Source of the DNA: Leptospira sp. WS58.C1 | Lineage (GTDB): Bacteria; Spirochaetota; Leptospiria; Leptospirales; Leptospiraceae | Reading direction: 5' to 3' | DNA: 64,000 nt | Assembly (NCBI RefSeq): GCF_040833995.1 | Contig: NZ_CP162137.1 | Span: 1,391,001-1,455,000, forward strand | Shown here: positions 54,415 to 62,777 of the stretch, in pieces | How positions within the stretch are numbered: the first letter of the stretch is position 1 | Layout: every line of letters begins with the position of its first letter | Translations under genes and position numbers: made by a program | The notes under the pieces: model-generated | Seen by the model: only the letters and a program-made list of their open reading frames with translations | Told to the model about the DNA's origin: nothing | Databases searched by the model: none

Positions 54415-55542
54415 TTACTTTACCAAGCTGAGAGTTCTTGTAATAGCCCGGGATAGCTCAGAAGCGGCGGTTTTACGTGACGGCACAATACCATTAGTTG
54501 AAACCGCTATTGTCTTGGGATAATTGGCTGCTTCCAATTTATCTCGGTCTGCCACAGCTCCGCTGACTACTAAACAGTCGGCACCAACTTTACGGCAGAG
54601 GTGAACCACTCCATCTACGAGTTTACCTGTCAGGGTTCCTGCGTCGGTCTTACCTTCCCCGGTGAGGACCAAGTCGCCTGGACGGATCATGCTAGCTAAT
54701 CCGGACTCTTCTAAAAAGAAAGAAGAACCGGAGCTGAGTGTTGCCTTCTTTTTTGTCATTCCGAGGAAAGGAAGTGCAATTCCTCCTCCTGCACCGACAC
54801 CGGCAGGCCAATTTGTATCATTTTGTACAGCAAACTCCGCCCATAAACGGGAGAGATTCTCGAGTCCGTCTTCCAATAAAACAATATCGCTCGGCGTAGC
54901 ACCTTTCTGAGGGCCGAACAATTTGGGGGCGCCTGTCGGACCGAGCAGAGGATTGGTTACATCCGTAAACATTTTGATATCGGCTTCTATCGACTTAAAT
55001 GTGGCTGGCGGTATGAGCCTTCGAGCATTCGGTAAATATCGTAGAGATTGCACAAGGTTACTTTTGCTGTCCAATAGCTGAAACCCGAATTCGTGTAAGA
55101 TCCCTAGTCCACCGTCACATACTGCAGTTCCTCCTAGAAATAAAATTAACTCCCTTTTTTGCGAGTCCAGCATACCCCGAACCCAGCGACCAAGGCCACA
55201 ACTCGTGCGATCCAGAAGAGGAAGTCTGCGATTCCCTTGGAAGTTTAAGGAAAGTAATCGTGCCGATTCAAAATAAGCATCGGTATTATTGGTAAGATAA
55301 CAAACGGAACGGTTGAGCCCGCCTGCGTTGGGAAGGATATCTGCCCGAAGATTCAACTTTGGCCGCAATGTGTGGAGGGCAACGAGACTCCCTTCTCCTC
55401 CATCGGCCAGAGGGAGTTCAACCATCTGGATTTTTTCCCCCCAAGCATTGCGAACGCCTGAGTGCATAGCCCTTGCAGCACGGGTTGCGCTAAGAGTTCC
55501 TTTGAATTTGTCCGGTGCTATGAGGATTCGGTTGTAGCGCAT
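54415..55542 (-). CDS. Glycerate 2-kinase, GarK/GlxK family
   Basis: ATP-dependent glycerate kinase. The family pattern is clear: ILIAPDKFKGTLSATRAARAM at the N-terminus, VELPLADGGEGSLVAL near residue 42, ILFLGGTAVCDGGLGILHEFG near 135, VTNPLLGPTGAPKLFGPQKGA near 195, GAGGGIALPFLG near 250 and LVLTGEGKTDAGTLTGK near 295. At 375 residues it has the normal length. It stands alone on the - strand and marks the return to metabolic genes. There is a terminator-like hairpin upstream of its start that may belong to the spacer. Confidence 0.9.
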   Translation of the reverse strand: MRYNRILIAPDKFKGTLSATRAARAMHSGVRNAWGEKIQMVELPLADGGEGSLVALHTLRPKLNLRADILPNAGGLNRSVCYLTNNTDAYFESARLLSLNFQGNRRLPLLDRTSCGLGRWVRGMLDSQKRELILFLGGTAVCDGGLGILHEFGFQLLDSKSNLVQSLRYLPNARRLIPPATFKSIEADIKMFTDVTNPLLGPTGAPKLFGPQKGATPSDIVLLEDGLENLSRLWAEFAVQNDTNWPAGVGAGGGIALPFLGMTKKKATLSSGSSFFLEESGLASMIRPGDLVLTGEGKTDAGTLTGKLVDGVVHLCRKVGADCLVVSGAVADRDKLEAANYPKTIAVSTNGIVPSRKTAASELSRAITRTLSLVK

Positions 55543-55666
55543 TCACAAAGGTCCGTTTTTGAAGTTAAAAACGGTTTTGGACAAGCAAATTTTAAGATAA
55601 AAGTGAGTGTGGTGAAACGCTGGGACTTTTTTCTCACCAATAGCCAAGGACGCTAGTTGAGAAAAA

Positions 55667-55693
55667 GATTCCGGTAACCTTTCAACCGGAATC
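55667..55693. terminator. Hairpin GATTCCGGT/ACCGGAATC
   Basis: 9-bp stem with a 9-base loop, preceded by GAAAAA. It lies between the glycerate kinase start and the GH5 gene end, on the path of - strand transcription from the GH5 gene. Confidence 0.45.
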
Positions 55694-55735
55694 GATTGCG
55701 GAAAATATTTACTCTATTCTGAATGTTCACTAAAG

Positions 55736-55779
55736 AGGGGTCGCTTTCCCTGAATCCATTCAATTAGATTGCGACCCCT
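55736..55779 (-). terminator. Hairpin AGGGGTCGC/GCGACCCCT downstream of the GH5 gene
   Basis: 9-bp perfect stem with a 26-base loop, 37 bases after the GH5 stop on the - strand. No long T-run follows, so termination may be partial. Confidence 0.5.
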
Positions 55780-55815
55780 TGATTCCCGAAAAGAATCAAT
55801 TCCGGTAATTTGTTA

Positions 55816-58104
55816 CTATCGATTTTGAATGGTGACATTCTCCGTTTTCACGTAAGAAGTATCAAACCACCAAGCACGAACTTCCATAGGGCGATCCGCT
55901 TTATCCGGTGCGATATGAAAATCTAACGAGAAGTTGGTGTACTGGCCTGGACCTGCAAACTCGTGTCTATAAACATCCCTTCTTGCCAACACATCTTGGC
56001 CGTCGAAAACGTCTATTGTAACGACTTTATCGTTATTCGCGTTTGTAACATCCACTAACATACGGAATACCGCTCGCTTGTTGCCCGTTCCCCAACGACC
56101 TCTATCGTACGGACCGTAGATGATATGATCCGCCCAATGATCCGCCGTGGTTACAACCCAAGCGTCTCCTTCAGCAAATCCGGTACGGTGAGAAAGATTT
56201 TTTGCCTTATAAACTAAAGGTAATTCTCCGCTCAATGGAGAAGAGCAACAAAGTAGTGCGGCTCCTCCTCCGTCTCTTTGAGCAACTCCGGCTACGTATT
56301 CGCTGTCGGCACATTGGCCTTTGTAAGAACCTGGCGCCCAGTCTCCTCCACGCTGAGAAGAACGGTTATCTCCTCTATCGAACCAAACGGTGCGGCAAGA
56401 GTTTGCAAGAGGTACCTTACTATGTGCGCAAAGGATGCCGCTTGTTCCCCAAGAATGTTTGGTCGCTCCTGCAACATAATAATCGTTTGGACATTCGTAT
56501 TTTGTAAATCCGCCGGCCCAGTCACCTGTGCCGTGATAACGAGTAGTAGTCTCATACACTGCTTGCACATTGATTGCACGGTCTGCATGCCAAAGTTTTC
56601 CGTACTTAGTATCACTACAAAGAGCTCTTTGGTCACGGCTCAAACCTAATAGACGTTCTCCGTCAGGACAGGTCCCTTTGTTTGCTCCTACAAGCCAATC
56701 ATTGTCAATCGTACTTACGTTATCATCTACACCGTTAAATCCGATCTTGGTCAAATGATCCACATAAGCCACCGATCCTGTTTTACCGGAGGAAGCAAGA
56801 AGGCGATCCATATGTTCATCTCTCCAGTTGCCTCTTTTGGTTTGAGACCAATCGGAAGTTACAAGTCCCCATTCATCTTCTCCGTTCAGAGGCCAAAATG
56901 CGAAATCGATATCCTTCTCGATTAAATAATCCACCAATCTTTTAAACCATTCTCGATCGGCTGGGTTGGTTTCTCCCGGGGAAGCTCCGAATTCACTCAC
57001 CCAAACCGGTGCCGTTGTTACTGTATCCGGTTCAACCACGTATCCCCATTCGTCAGTGATCGTGTTTCGGAACGTAGTTGCATCCATATCCTTATATTTT
57101 ATATTTCCTCCGGATGTACCGTCGTCACCGTTATGTTTCGGTCCGATAAAACCGTAGTTATGGGCTGCATATACAAGTTTATTTACATTACGAATATGGA
57201 CCTGAAGATCACGAACCGGTTTTAAGTGGGGACGTTCTCCGGAACCTAAAATAGGGATCGCACCCCACCAGTTGATTCCCTCTACTACGATGACCATGTC
57301 CGGGTTGACGCGTAAGATATCATTTCCCGCTTCCTGAGCGGCCTTACGCCAGTCGTCAATATTATTCCAACCCCAGTTCGGACTATTCGGCAAATGTGTA
57401 TCGTTAAAACGTTGGGTGCGTACTTCGTTCCTAAGATCCGCAGCAGCGACTAACTTGTTATTCTTATAACGATTCACTAAGAATACCCAATCCGCTTTCC
57501 ACATTTCGGGAGTTTGATTATATGCGAAGGAAGATCCGGTATGATACCATTGACCGTTATAGTCGAAACCGCAGCACCATTCGGAGAAAGTGGTATGGTT
57601 ATTCAATACAACAACGATCCCTGCTGCAGTCAGAGCGGCAACGGTCTCATCGTAGATCTGTAGAGGCGTTTTTCCGAAAAATTGCGGGTTAGCCGCCACA
57701 AATTCGTTCGGAACAATATTCGCATCATGGAGCATTACATTAGAAAAAGGTAAACGAACCGAATTAAAGCCCCATTCCTGGATCAAAGAAATAATATGAG
57801 AAATAGGTTGTTTATCCAGACCCCCCACTACCTGTCGTGTATCACTGGCTCCATACCAGTTCACCGCTTTTAATTTGAAGCGGTTATTGTTCGAGTCTAC
57901 GATATATCTTCCATTCGTACTTAGAGGAACGACCGGAGGACTGCTTGGCACAGCCAAAGACATCACTGACCGATAAGCGGACTTTGCCGATTTCGGAAGT
58001 GAGAAAGGTAAATACGCTTGGTCTGTTTCAGGGGAACAACTTGCTAATATAGCAAAGACCACCGATACAGAACAAAAAATTTTCATTTTCCTTCTGTTAA
58101 ACAT
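55816..58104 (-). CDS. GH5-family glycoside hydrolase lipoprotein
   Basis: 762 residues from ATG 58104, which has a GGAGAG ribosome site; a lipobox LASC lies at about residue 23. The GH5 barrel covers about 60-470: LKAVNWYGAS, WGFNSVRLPFSN, the acid-base glutamate in DLRNEVRT and the nucleophile in VWVSEFGASPGE. A Cys-rich region of about 160 residues (CPDGERLLGLSRDQRALC, with a second similar unit CPNDYYVAGATKHSW...CAHSK) may be a binding domain. A C-terminal beta-rich domain follows. Beta-glucan, cellulose or mannan is a possible substrate. It lies at the outer surface or in the periplasm. Confidence 0.85.
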   Translation of the reverse strand: MFNRRKMKIFCSVSVVFAILASCSPETDQAYLPFSLPKSAKSAYRSVMSLAVPSSPPVVPLSTNGRYIVDSNNNRFKLKAVNWYGASDTRQVVGGLDKQPISHIISLIQEWGFNSVRLPFSNVMLHDANIVPNEFVAANPQFFGKTPLQIYDETVAALTAAGIVVVLNNHTTFSEWCCGFDYNGQWYHTGSSFAYNQTPEMWKADWVFLVNRYKNNKLVAAADLRNEVRTQRFNDTHLPNSPNWGWNNIDDWRKAAQEAGNDILRVNPDMVIVVEGINWWGAIPILGSGERPHLKPVRDLQVHIRNVNKLVYAAHNYGFIGPKHNGDDGTSGGNIKYKDMDATTFRNTITDEWGYVVEPDTVTTAPVWVSEFGASPGETNPADREWFKRLVDYLIEKDIDFAFWPLNGEDEWGLVTSDWSQTKRGNWRDEHMDRLLASSGKTGSVAYVDHLTKIGFNGVDDNVSTIDNDWLVGANKGTCPDGERLLGLSRDQRALCSDTKYGKLWHADRAINVQAVYETTTRYHGTGDWAGGFTKYECPNDYYVAGATKHSWGTSGILCAHSKVPLANSCRTVWFDRGDNRSSQRGGDWAPGSYKGQCADSEYVAGVAQRDGGGAALLCCSSPLSGELPLVYKAKNLSHRTGFAEGDAWVVTTADHWADHIIYGPYDRGRWGTGNKRAVFRMLVDVTNANNDKVVTIDVFDGQDVLARRDVYRHEFAGPGQYTNFSLDFHIAPDKADRPMEVRAWWFDTSYVKTENVTIQNR

Positions 58105-58131
58105 TTTGAATTCTCTCCATTGAATTCCCAA

Positions 58132-58562
58132 TCAATCACGGATACTTTTATATGTGTGTGGGATATTAAACGGTGTGTACTTATAAATCGTTTACTTTTG
58201 CCCAAGATTCTTCTAAGTATCTAAAGTTTTTTCTTTTTAAAGCATTTGTTATGATAAAAATATTGAACGAACAGTCCATATATTTAAAATCCGAATATTA
58301 CAAAATGTTTATTATATTAAATATATGGAATATACTAGATTGGAGATCTTGGGCGCCTCCTCGCGAACAACTCAAAGTTCCCCCCATATAGTCTTTAATC
58401 GCTCGGACCGGGCTATCCGCTTGCATCTGCGCCTCACCATGATTATGTTGCGGCGCAGTATGCCGCTACTATCCCTGGCGCGGTGTTTATTCGCCGAGGA
58501 TCTCCATTACTCTCGGGTAGGCGCACAGTCATTCTGGCGGATAACTTTCGGTTTTTGGAAGA
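58132..58562. other. Spacer with an AT-rich promoter half and a GC-richer relic
   Basis: 58132-58330 is AT-rich and should hold the GH5 promoter. 58400-58605 on the + strand is GC-richer and has an open frame without a start, containing GYPLASAPHHDYVAAQYAAT and GAVFIRRGSPLLSGRRTVIL, then a stop inside the next gene. It reads like the tail of a lost gene; the family is not recognised. Confidence 0.3.
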
Positions 58563-59594
58563 TTATTTTCTCAGGGGTGTATTGTCTAGGGTGGACTTAT
58601 TCTGAGAAAGAAGGAGGAGATTTCCCTCCGGATCTTTGAGTATTGTAGTATTGCCTTGTTCTTCCAATTTGATCCCGCCTTCTTGTAGTATTTTATTCAC
58701 TGATGAACGTAAATCCAAAACACGGAATCCTATGGCTATTTTTCCTATATCAGATTTACTTAATGGGCCTCTTGCACTGAAAGTATTGTAGGTAAAGATC
58801 TCTAAGGTGGGTCCACCTTCATCATATCCGGGTAATGAAAGATGGCGCCCTTTGACTTCTATTCCTCGGAGATCGGTTAGATTTTCTATAAAGTCTCCCT
58901 TATAATCCCTTTCGAAACCTGTGGGATTCGCTGCCAATACTTTACTATAAAATGAAAGAGCCTTGGTCCAATCCTTGGAATTAATATTTACATGAAGGAA
59001 TCGGATCTCGTCCATTTTCGGGGGATCCAGTTTGAAGTAAGTCCGTACGAACGAATTTAGACTTCGGAATATTGTGCTTGGACTAAGGGGAGTCGGAAAC
59101 GGAATGTGGATCTCGAATATATTCCCATCCGGATCCCTTCCATAGATTGCGGGAACTTTTTGTAAATTTTCAAAACGACTATCTATCCTTCCTCCGTTTT
59201 TTTGGATCGTTCGGATAAGACCCGGAACATTATCCGTTTCGAAACAGATATGAGCGTAACCTAGGTCATTTGCGGCGGAGGTTGATAGATTGGGCTTCTT
59301 CGACTTTAATATCGTTAATAATGGGCCTTCGCCCTGATAACCCGGTGTTCTAAGTGTAATCACGGAAGAGAGCGGATCTCCAAGTATCCAACTGGGCGTA
59401 CTTTTCGCTTCCGTTGCACGAAATACGGTCTTATAAAAATCGGAAAGACGTTTTGGATCCGGGCTCCTGAAAATTACCGTCTCAAAAGAAAAATCCGAAT
59501 TTGGGATCCTTTTGTATTCATGGGGAGGAGTGGAAAACACCCAAAAAGTAAGTAATAATAAGACGGAGACTAGGACGATCAGTATTTTTTTCAT
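58563..59594 (-). CDS. Membrane-anchored two-domain VOC (glyoxalase-fold) protein
   Basis: 343 residues. An N-terminal signal anchor (ILIVLVSVLLLLTFWVF) is followed by two VOC modules. The first is at about 37-165 (FETVIFRSPDPKRLSDFYKTVF to YGRDPDGNIFEIHIP). The second is at about 195-335 (LHVNINSKDWTKALSFYSKVL to LKDPEGNLLLLSQ). Metal ligands in the first module may be E in FEIH and H in YAHICFE. The activity cannot be named; VOC enzymes include dioxygenases, lyases and isomerases. It has its own leader of about 200 bases. Confidence 0.7.
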   Translation of the reverse strand: MKKILIVLVSVLLLLTFWVFSTPPHEYKRIPNSDFSFETVIFRSPDPKRLSDFYKTVFRATEAKSTPSWILGDPLSSVITLRTPGYQGEGPLLTILKSKKPNLSTSAANDLGYAHICFETDNVPGLIRTIQKNGGRIDSRFENLQKVPAIYGRDPDGNIFEIHIPFPTPLSPSTIFRSLNSFVRTYFKLDPPKMDEIRFLHVNINSKDWTKALSFYSKVLAANPTGFERDYKGDFIENLTDLRGIEVKGRHLSLPGYDEGGPTLEIFTYNTFSARGPLSKSDIGKIAIGFRVLDLRSSVNKILQEGGIKLEEQGNTTILKDPEGNLLLLSQNKSTLDNTPLRK

Positions 59595-59792
59595 ACGCTA
59601 CCAAGAATAGAATGTGAGATCCGACATACCGATTGAAAATGTCAGGTCTTAGGGCTATTTTCAGAATAGCATAAATATTCTTTTTCCCGCTTGAATGAAT
59701 CCGGTATGATCGAAAAAAGATGAGTCCCTCCGACAATGGATGCGTCTCTAGTGCTGGGGCAACGTAACTTTGTTTTTCGTTAAGTTACTATG

Positions 59793-62405
59793 TCATTGCA
59801 AAGATTCGATACGAACACATACGGGAATATTTTTTAAGGAAAGATATGTGCATCTTATTTCTCCGTTCATTTCTTGGAGAAAGACCTCATGCTTGGTAGA
59901 TATACCTTCTATCGGAGCTGGATTAGTCCAGTTGATTGCATCTATGGAGGTGCTGTACAGGACCCGGTTGGCGTCATCTACAGCGGTCGCGATTAGCATT
60001 TCTTCAAACACACAAAGAGTCGCAGATGTAATTAAAGTAAATCCGCCAAACAACGATGCCTTTTCCGAAAAGCCGGTATTTTCTAAAGCACCAAATACTA
60101 ATCTTTCTGTCCCGGAGAAAGTTACATATAGAATATCTTTGTAGCTAATTAAATTCACCATTCTATATGTATTCCAAGCTCCAAAAATTGTTAGCATGTT
60201 TTCTTTCTTCCATTCGAGTTTGGAGTCTGCCCACGCTAATCTTGCGATATTATCTCTACCTACAGTGCCAACATACACGTAGTCTTTATGGGAGCATACC
60301 GATATCGGCAAAGTGGTTTTCCAGTCGGGAATTTCGACCGGATTAGGCCAATTTACTCCATCCTCAGAAACGCCGACTCGTACTTCATCGAATTTACCTA
60401 TGAAAGAATAAAAGATTCTTTTAGAATCTTGTTGAGTCAATAGGATCGCCTTCCAAGTCTCCCACCATCCCAATAAAGTACCGAAAACACGTTTCACAGG
60501 TTCTGCATTTAGTTTTATGGGAGAGAATGAAAGAGATTGCTGGCTTGGAATTTTGGCTGCAACATAAAGATTCTTATTCGAATAGGCCATTCCGATCCCA
60601 TGAAAGCTAGATTTGTCTGTAAATATTTGAGTGGGAGATTCCGGCCAATTTACACCATCAAACGAGAAGGCGTAATACATACCACCGGCAAAGAAAATGC
60701 CTCTTTGGGTGAAGGTAGTATATAACGCTTCATCATTTACATTCGTAAGATTCATTTCGCGTCCTGCACTCCAAGACGAAAATATACGTTTCGGTTCGCT
60801 CCATGTATCTTTCTTTGTAGGGTCGGCGGAAGAGGTAATATGCATATCTACACCTAAAAGTCCGGCACCCACCTGGCTTAGAAAGAGTTTCCCTTTAAAT
60901 GCGGCAAGACCAAGTGGATTGGATGTTCTCCAAAGACCTAAGGGAGAAACCATATCGCTGGTAGACCAGTTATCCCCGTCATTCGACCAGCCGACTAAAA
61001 TGTCTCCCAAAGGGTTGCCAACCCAAGATAAAAACAGTTTATCCTGAAAGGCGGTCAGTACCATCGATTTAGAGGTCTGCCAACTTCCATAGATCCTTGT
61101 TGGCTTAGTCCATGTTCGGCCATCGATCGAACTGGTTATATATGCCCCATTATCTTCTCCGATAATACTCGCAAAAATTTTTCCATTGAATTCGGCTAAA
61201 TAGATGGGTTGTATTACCTTGATATCCGTAAACTGACTTTCGGACAATGTTTGGAGTGATTTCTCCGGGCTATAGCTGAAGAACGAAACCCCCTTTTCTT
61301 TAACACAAGCTACGATTACTCCAGAACCGAATGGAGCCGGACGGATTCCATATTTACTATCTAATTCTCGTTGATCTAACCAATCCCATTTCGGTTCATA
61401 GCTTGCCGTTCCGATATAAGCTCCATGGTCTTTCGGATAAGTAAAAGAAAAATAGTATTTCTCTTTTAGTGAAGTTATGCCGACTGCATTTTCCCCCTCC
61501 CAAGATGAGAATGGATAAATTGGGTCTGTAGCTAGTGCTTTATATTCGTAGCCGAGAGACTTATAATCCCATACTTTTTCCGGTGTCCATCCTGGGAGAC
61601 CTACTAACTCGTCTTTCCAGTTTTGTCCCTCAGTCTCTCCACTTTGCGGTACGTACTTAGAATTCGGATATTTGTCCTGCCACTGCGCCCATAAGCGATC
61701 TACATTGCAATGATGAAGAAAAAAAGCTGGATCATTTGGGGCAGTACTCGTATTAGACATGGCTCCCCCGATCCAATCGTGAATATAGTCGTGCAGATTC
61801 ATTTCCATATAGGTGCGAAAAAAAGAATCGATGCTATTATTCCACAGACCTTTGAATATCCCATCATACTTCTCTATTAATTGAGCATCCCGGATCTTTG
61901 TTTTCGTTGGAAATGGGCCGGATTCCCAATAGAGGGATCTTTCTAAAAATGAACCCGTCTTATCGAATATATTATCCTTCGAATTATATTCAATTACTTC
62001 CCAGTCTTTAAAAGGGCCCGTTATTCTGGATAATTGATCCCCACTATTAATCTTGGTCCCCATAAACTTAGGATCTAGGAAAATGTTTGCTCTCGAATCA
62101 CTTATAGTCCAGTCCCAATAGGGAAGTGACATTTCTGGATCTCCACTCGCTTTCTGGAGTTCCTTCTCGAATTCAAAAATCATTGCACGATGCCAGGGAA
62201 GAAAAGAAGGAGAATGATGTGCTGCATTCGTTTTATAATCTGTATTACTAGGTGAAATTCCCGGAGTCGGACTCAGAGCTAATTGGTGGAATTTTATGAA
62301 ATTATCGTAGATCCGATCTTTACTATTTTTCATAGATAAGACCGCGTTCACGAACTTAAGGCGTTCTTCGTTCGTTAGGTCGGCGACGTTTTTTCGAAAT
62401 CTCAT
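59793..62405 (-). CDS. Tyrosinase-type copper enzyme joined to a beta-propeller
   Basis: 870 residues. The N-terminal di-copper domain (about 1-260) has CuA histidines in IKFHQLA and AAHHSPSFLPWHR, and CuB histidines in MNLHDYIHDWIGG and NDPAFFLHHCNVDRLWAQW. These are the signatures of tyrosinases and catechol oxidases. About 580 residues of sialidase/BNR-like blades follow (ITSSIDGRTWTKPTRIYG, VGWSNDGDNWS, YYAFSFDGVNWPESP, VGVSEDGVNWPNP). No signal peptide is visible at the chosen ATG. The enzyme may oxidise phenols; the propeller may bind ligands or regulate access. Confidence 0.85.
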   Translation of the reverse strand: MRFRKNVADLTNEERLKFVNAVLSMKNSKDRIYDNFIKFHQLALSPTPGISPSNTDYKTNAAHHSPSFLPWHRAMIFEFEKELQKASGDPEMSLPYWDWTISDSRANIFLDPKFMGTKINSGDQLSRITGPFKDWEVIEYNSKDNIFDKTGSFLERSLYWESGPFPTKTKIRDAQLIEKYDGIFKGLWNNSIDSFFRTYMEMNLHDYIHDWIGGAMSNTSTAPNDPAFFLHHCNVDRLWAQWQDKYPNSKYVPQSGETEGQNWKDELVGLPGWTPEKVWDYKSLGYEYKALATDPIYPFSSWEGENAVGITSLKEKYYFSFTYPKDHGAYIGTASYEPKWDWLDQRELDSKYGIRPAPFGSGVIVACVKEKGVSFFSYSPEKSLQTLSESQFTDIKVIQPIYLAEFNGKIFASIIGEDNGAYITSSIDGRTWTKPTRIYGSWQTSKSMVLTAFQDKLFLSWVGNPLGDILVGWSNDGDNWSTSDMVSPLGLWRTSNPLGLAAFKGKLFLSQVGAGLLGVDMHITSSADPTKKDTWSEPKRIFSSWSAGREMNLTNVNDEALYTTFTQRGIFFAGGMYYAFSFDGVNWPESPTQIFTDKSSFHGIGMAYSNKNLYVAAKIPSQQSLSFSPIKLNAEPVKRVFGTLLGWWETWKAILLTQQDSKRIFYSFIGKFDEVRVGVSEDGVNWPNPVEIPDWKTTLPISVCSHKDYVYVGTVGRDNIARLAWADSKLEWKKENMLTIFGAWNTYRMVNLISYKDILYVTFSGTERLVFGALENTGFSEKASLFGGFTLITSATLCVFEEMLIATAVDDANRVLYSTSIDAINWTNPAPIEGISTKHEVFLQEMNGEIRCTYLSLKNIPVCVRIESLQ

Positions 62406-62777
62406 GCTGATTACTCCTATGATCGAGGAGGCGATATTCTGCCCTTATGTATTGCTTGTTCAATAAAATCTTAATATTATTTAAGTGCATAATATTCAAT
62501 ATTTATAAATTTATGTCAATATGTATACTTTATGATATAATTATTAACGAATATTATAATTGTGCATAAGGTGTGAATATCTTTGTGTAACACCTGCAGA
62601 CGACGGAAAGACGTATGGTTATATCATAACGTGAGTTAGGTGTGGGATATTAGAGCAGGTTCGAACTATTCTGTTTTTAGAACGATTCGCTTTGGGACAG
62701 GGAAATTAGAAGGAACATGCCCGTTTTGCAGCCGGAATTAATTCCGGCTAAGAGGAGAAAAATACAAAGCAACGTTC
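62406..62777. other. Intergenic region upstream of tyrosinase
   Basis: Very AT-rich in its first 170 bases, which should hold the tyrosinase promoter. A perfect palindrome AGCCGGAA-TTAA-TTCCGGCT (62730-62749) sits 28 bases beyond the phospholipase-like stop and probably ends that transcript. It lacks a clear T-run. Confidence 0.45.

Noticed and set aside
56202..56649. Overlapping frames on both strands inside the GH5 gene
   Set aside because: They are shadows of the Cys-rich domain of the GH5 coding sequence.
58325..58639. 104-codon + strand frame starting at an ATG
   Set aside because: It uses a different frame from the protein-like relic and reads against the VOC gene; amino-acid composition looks random.
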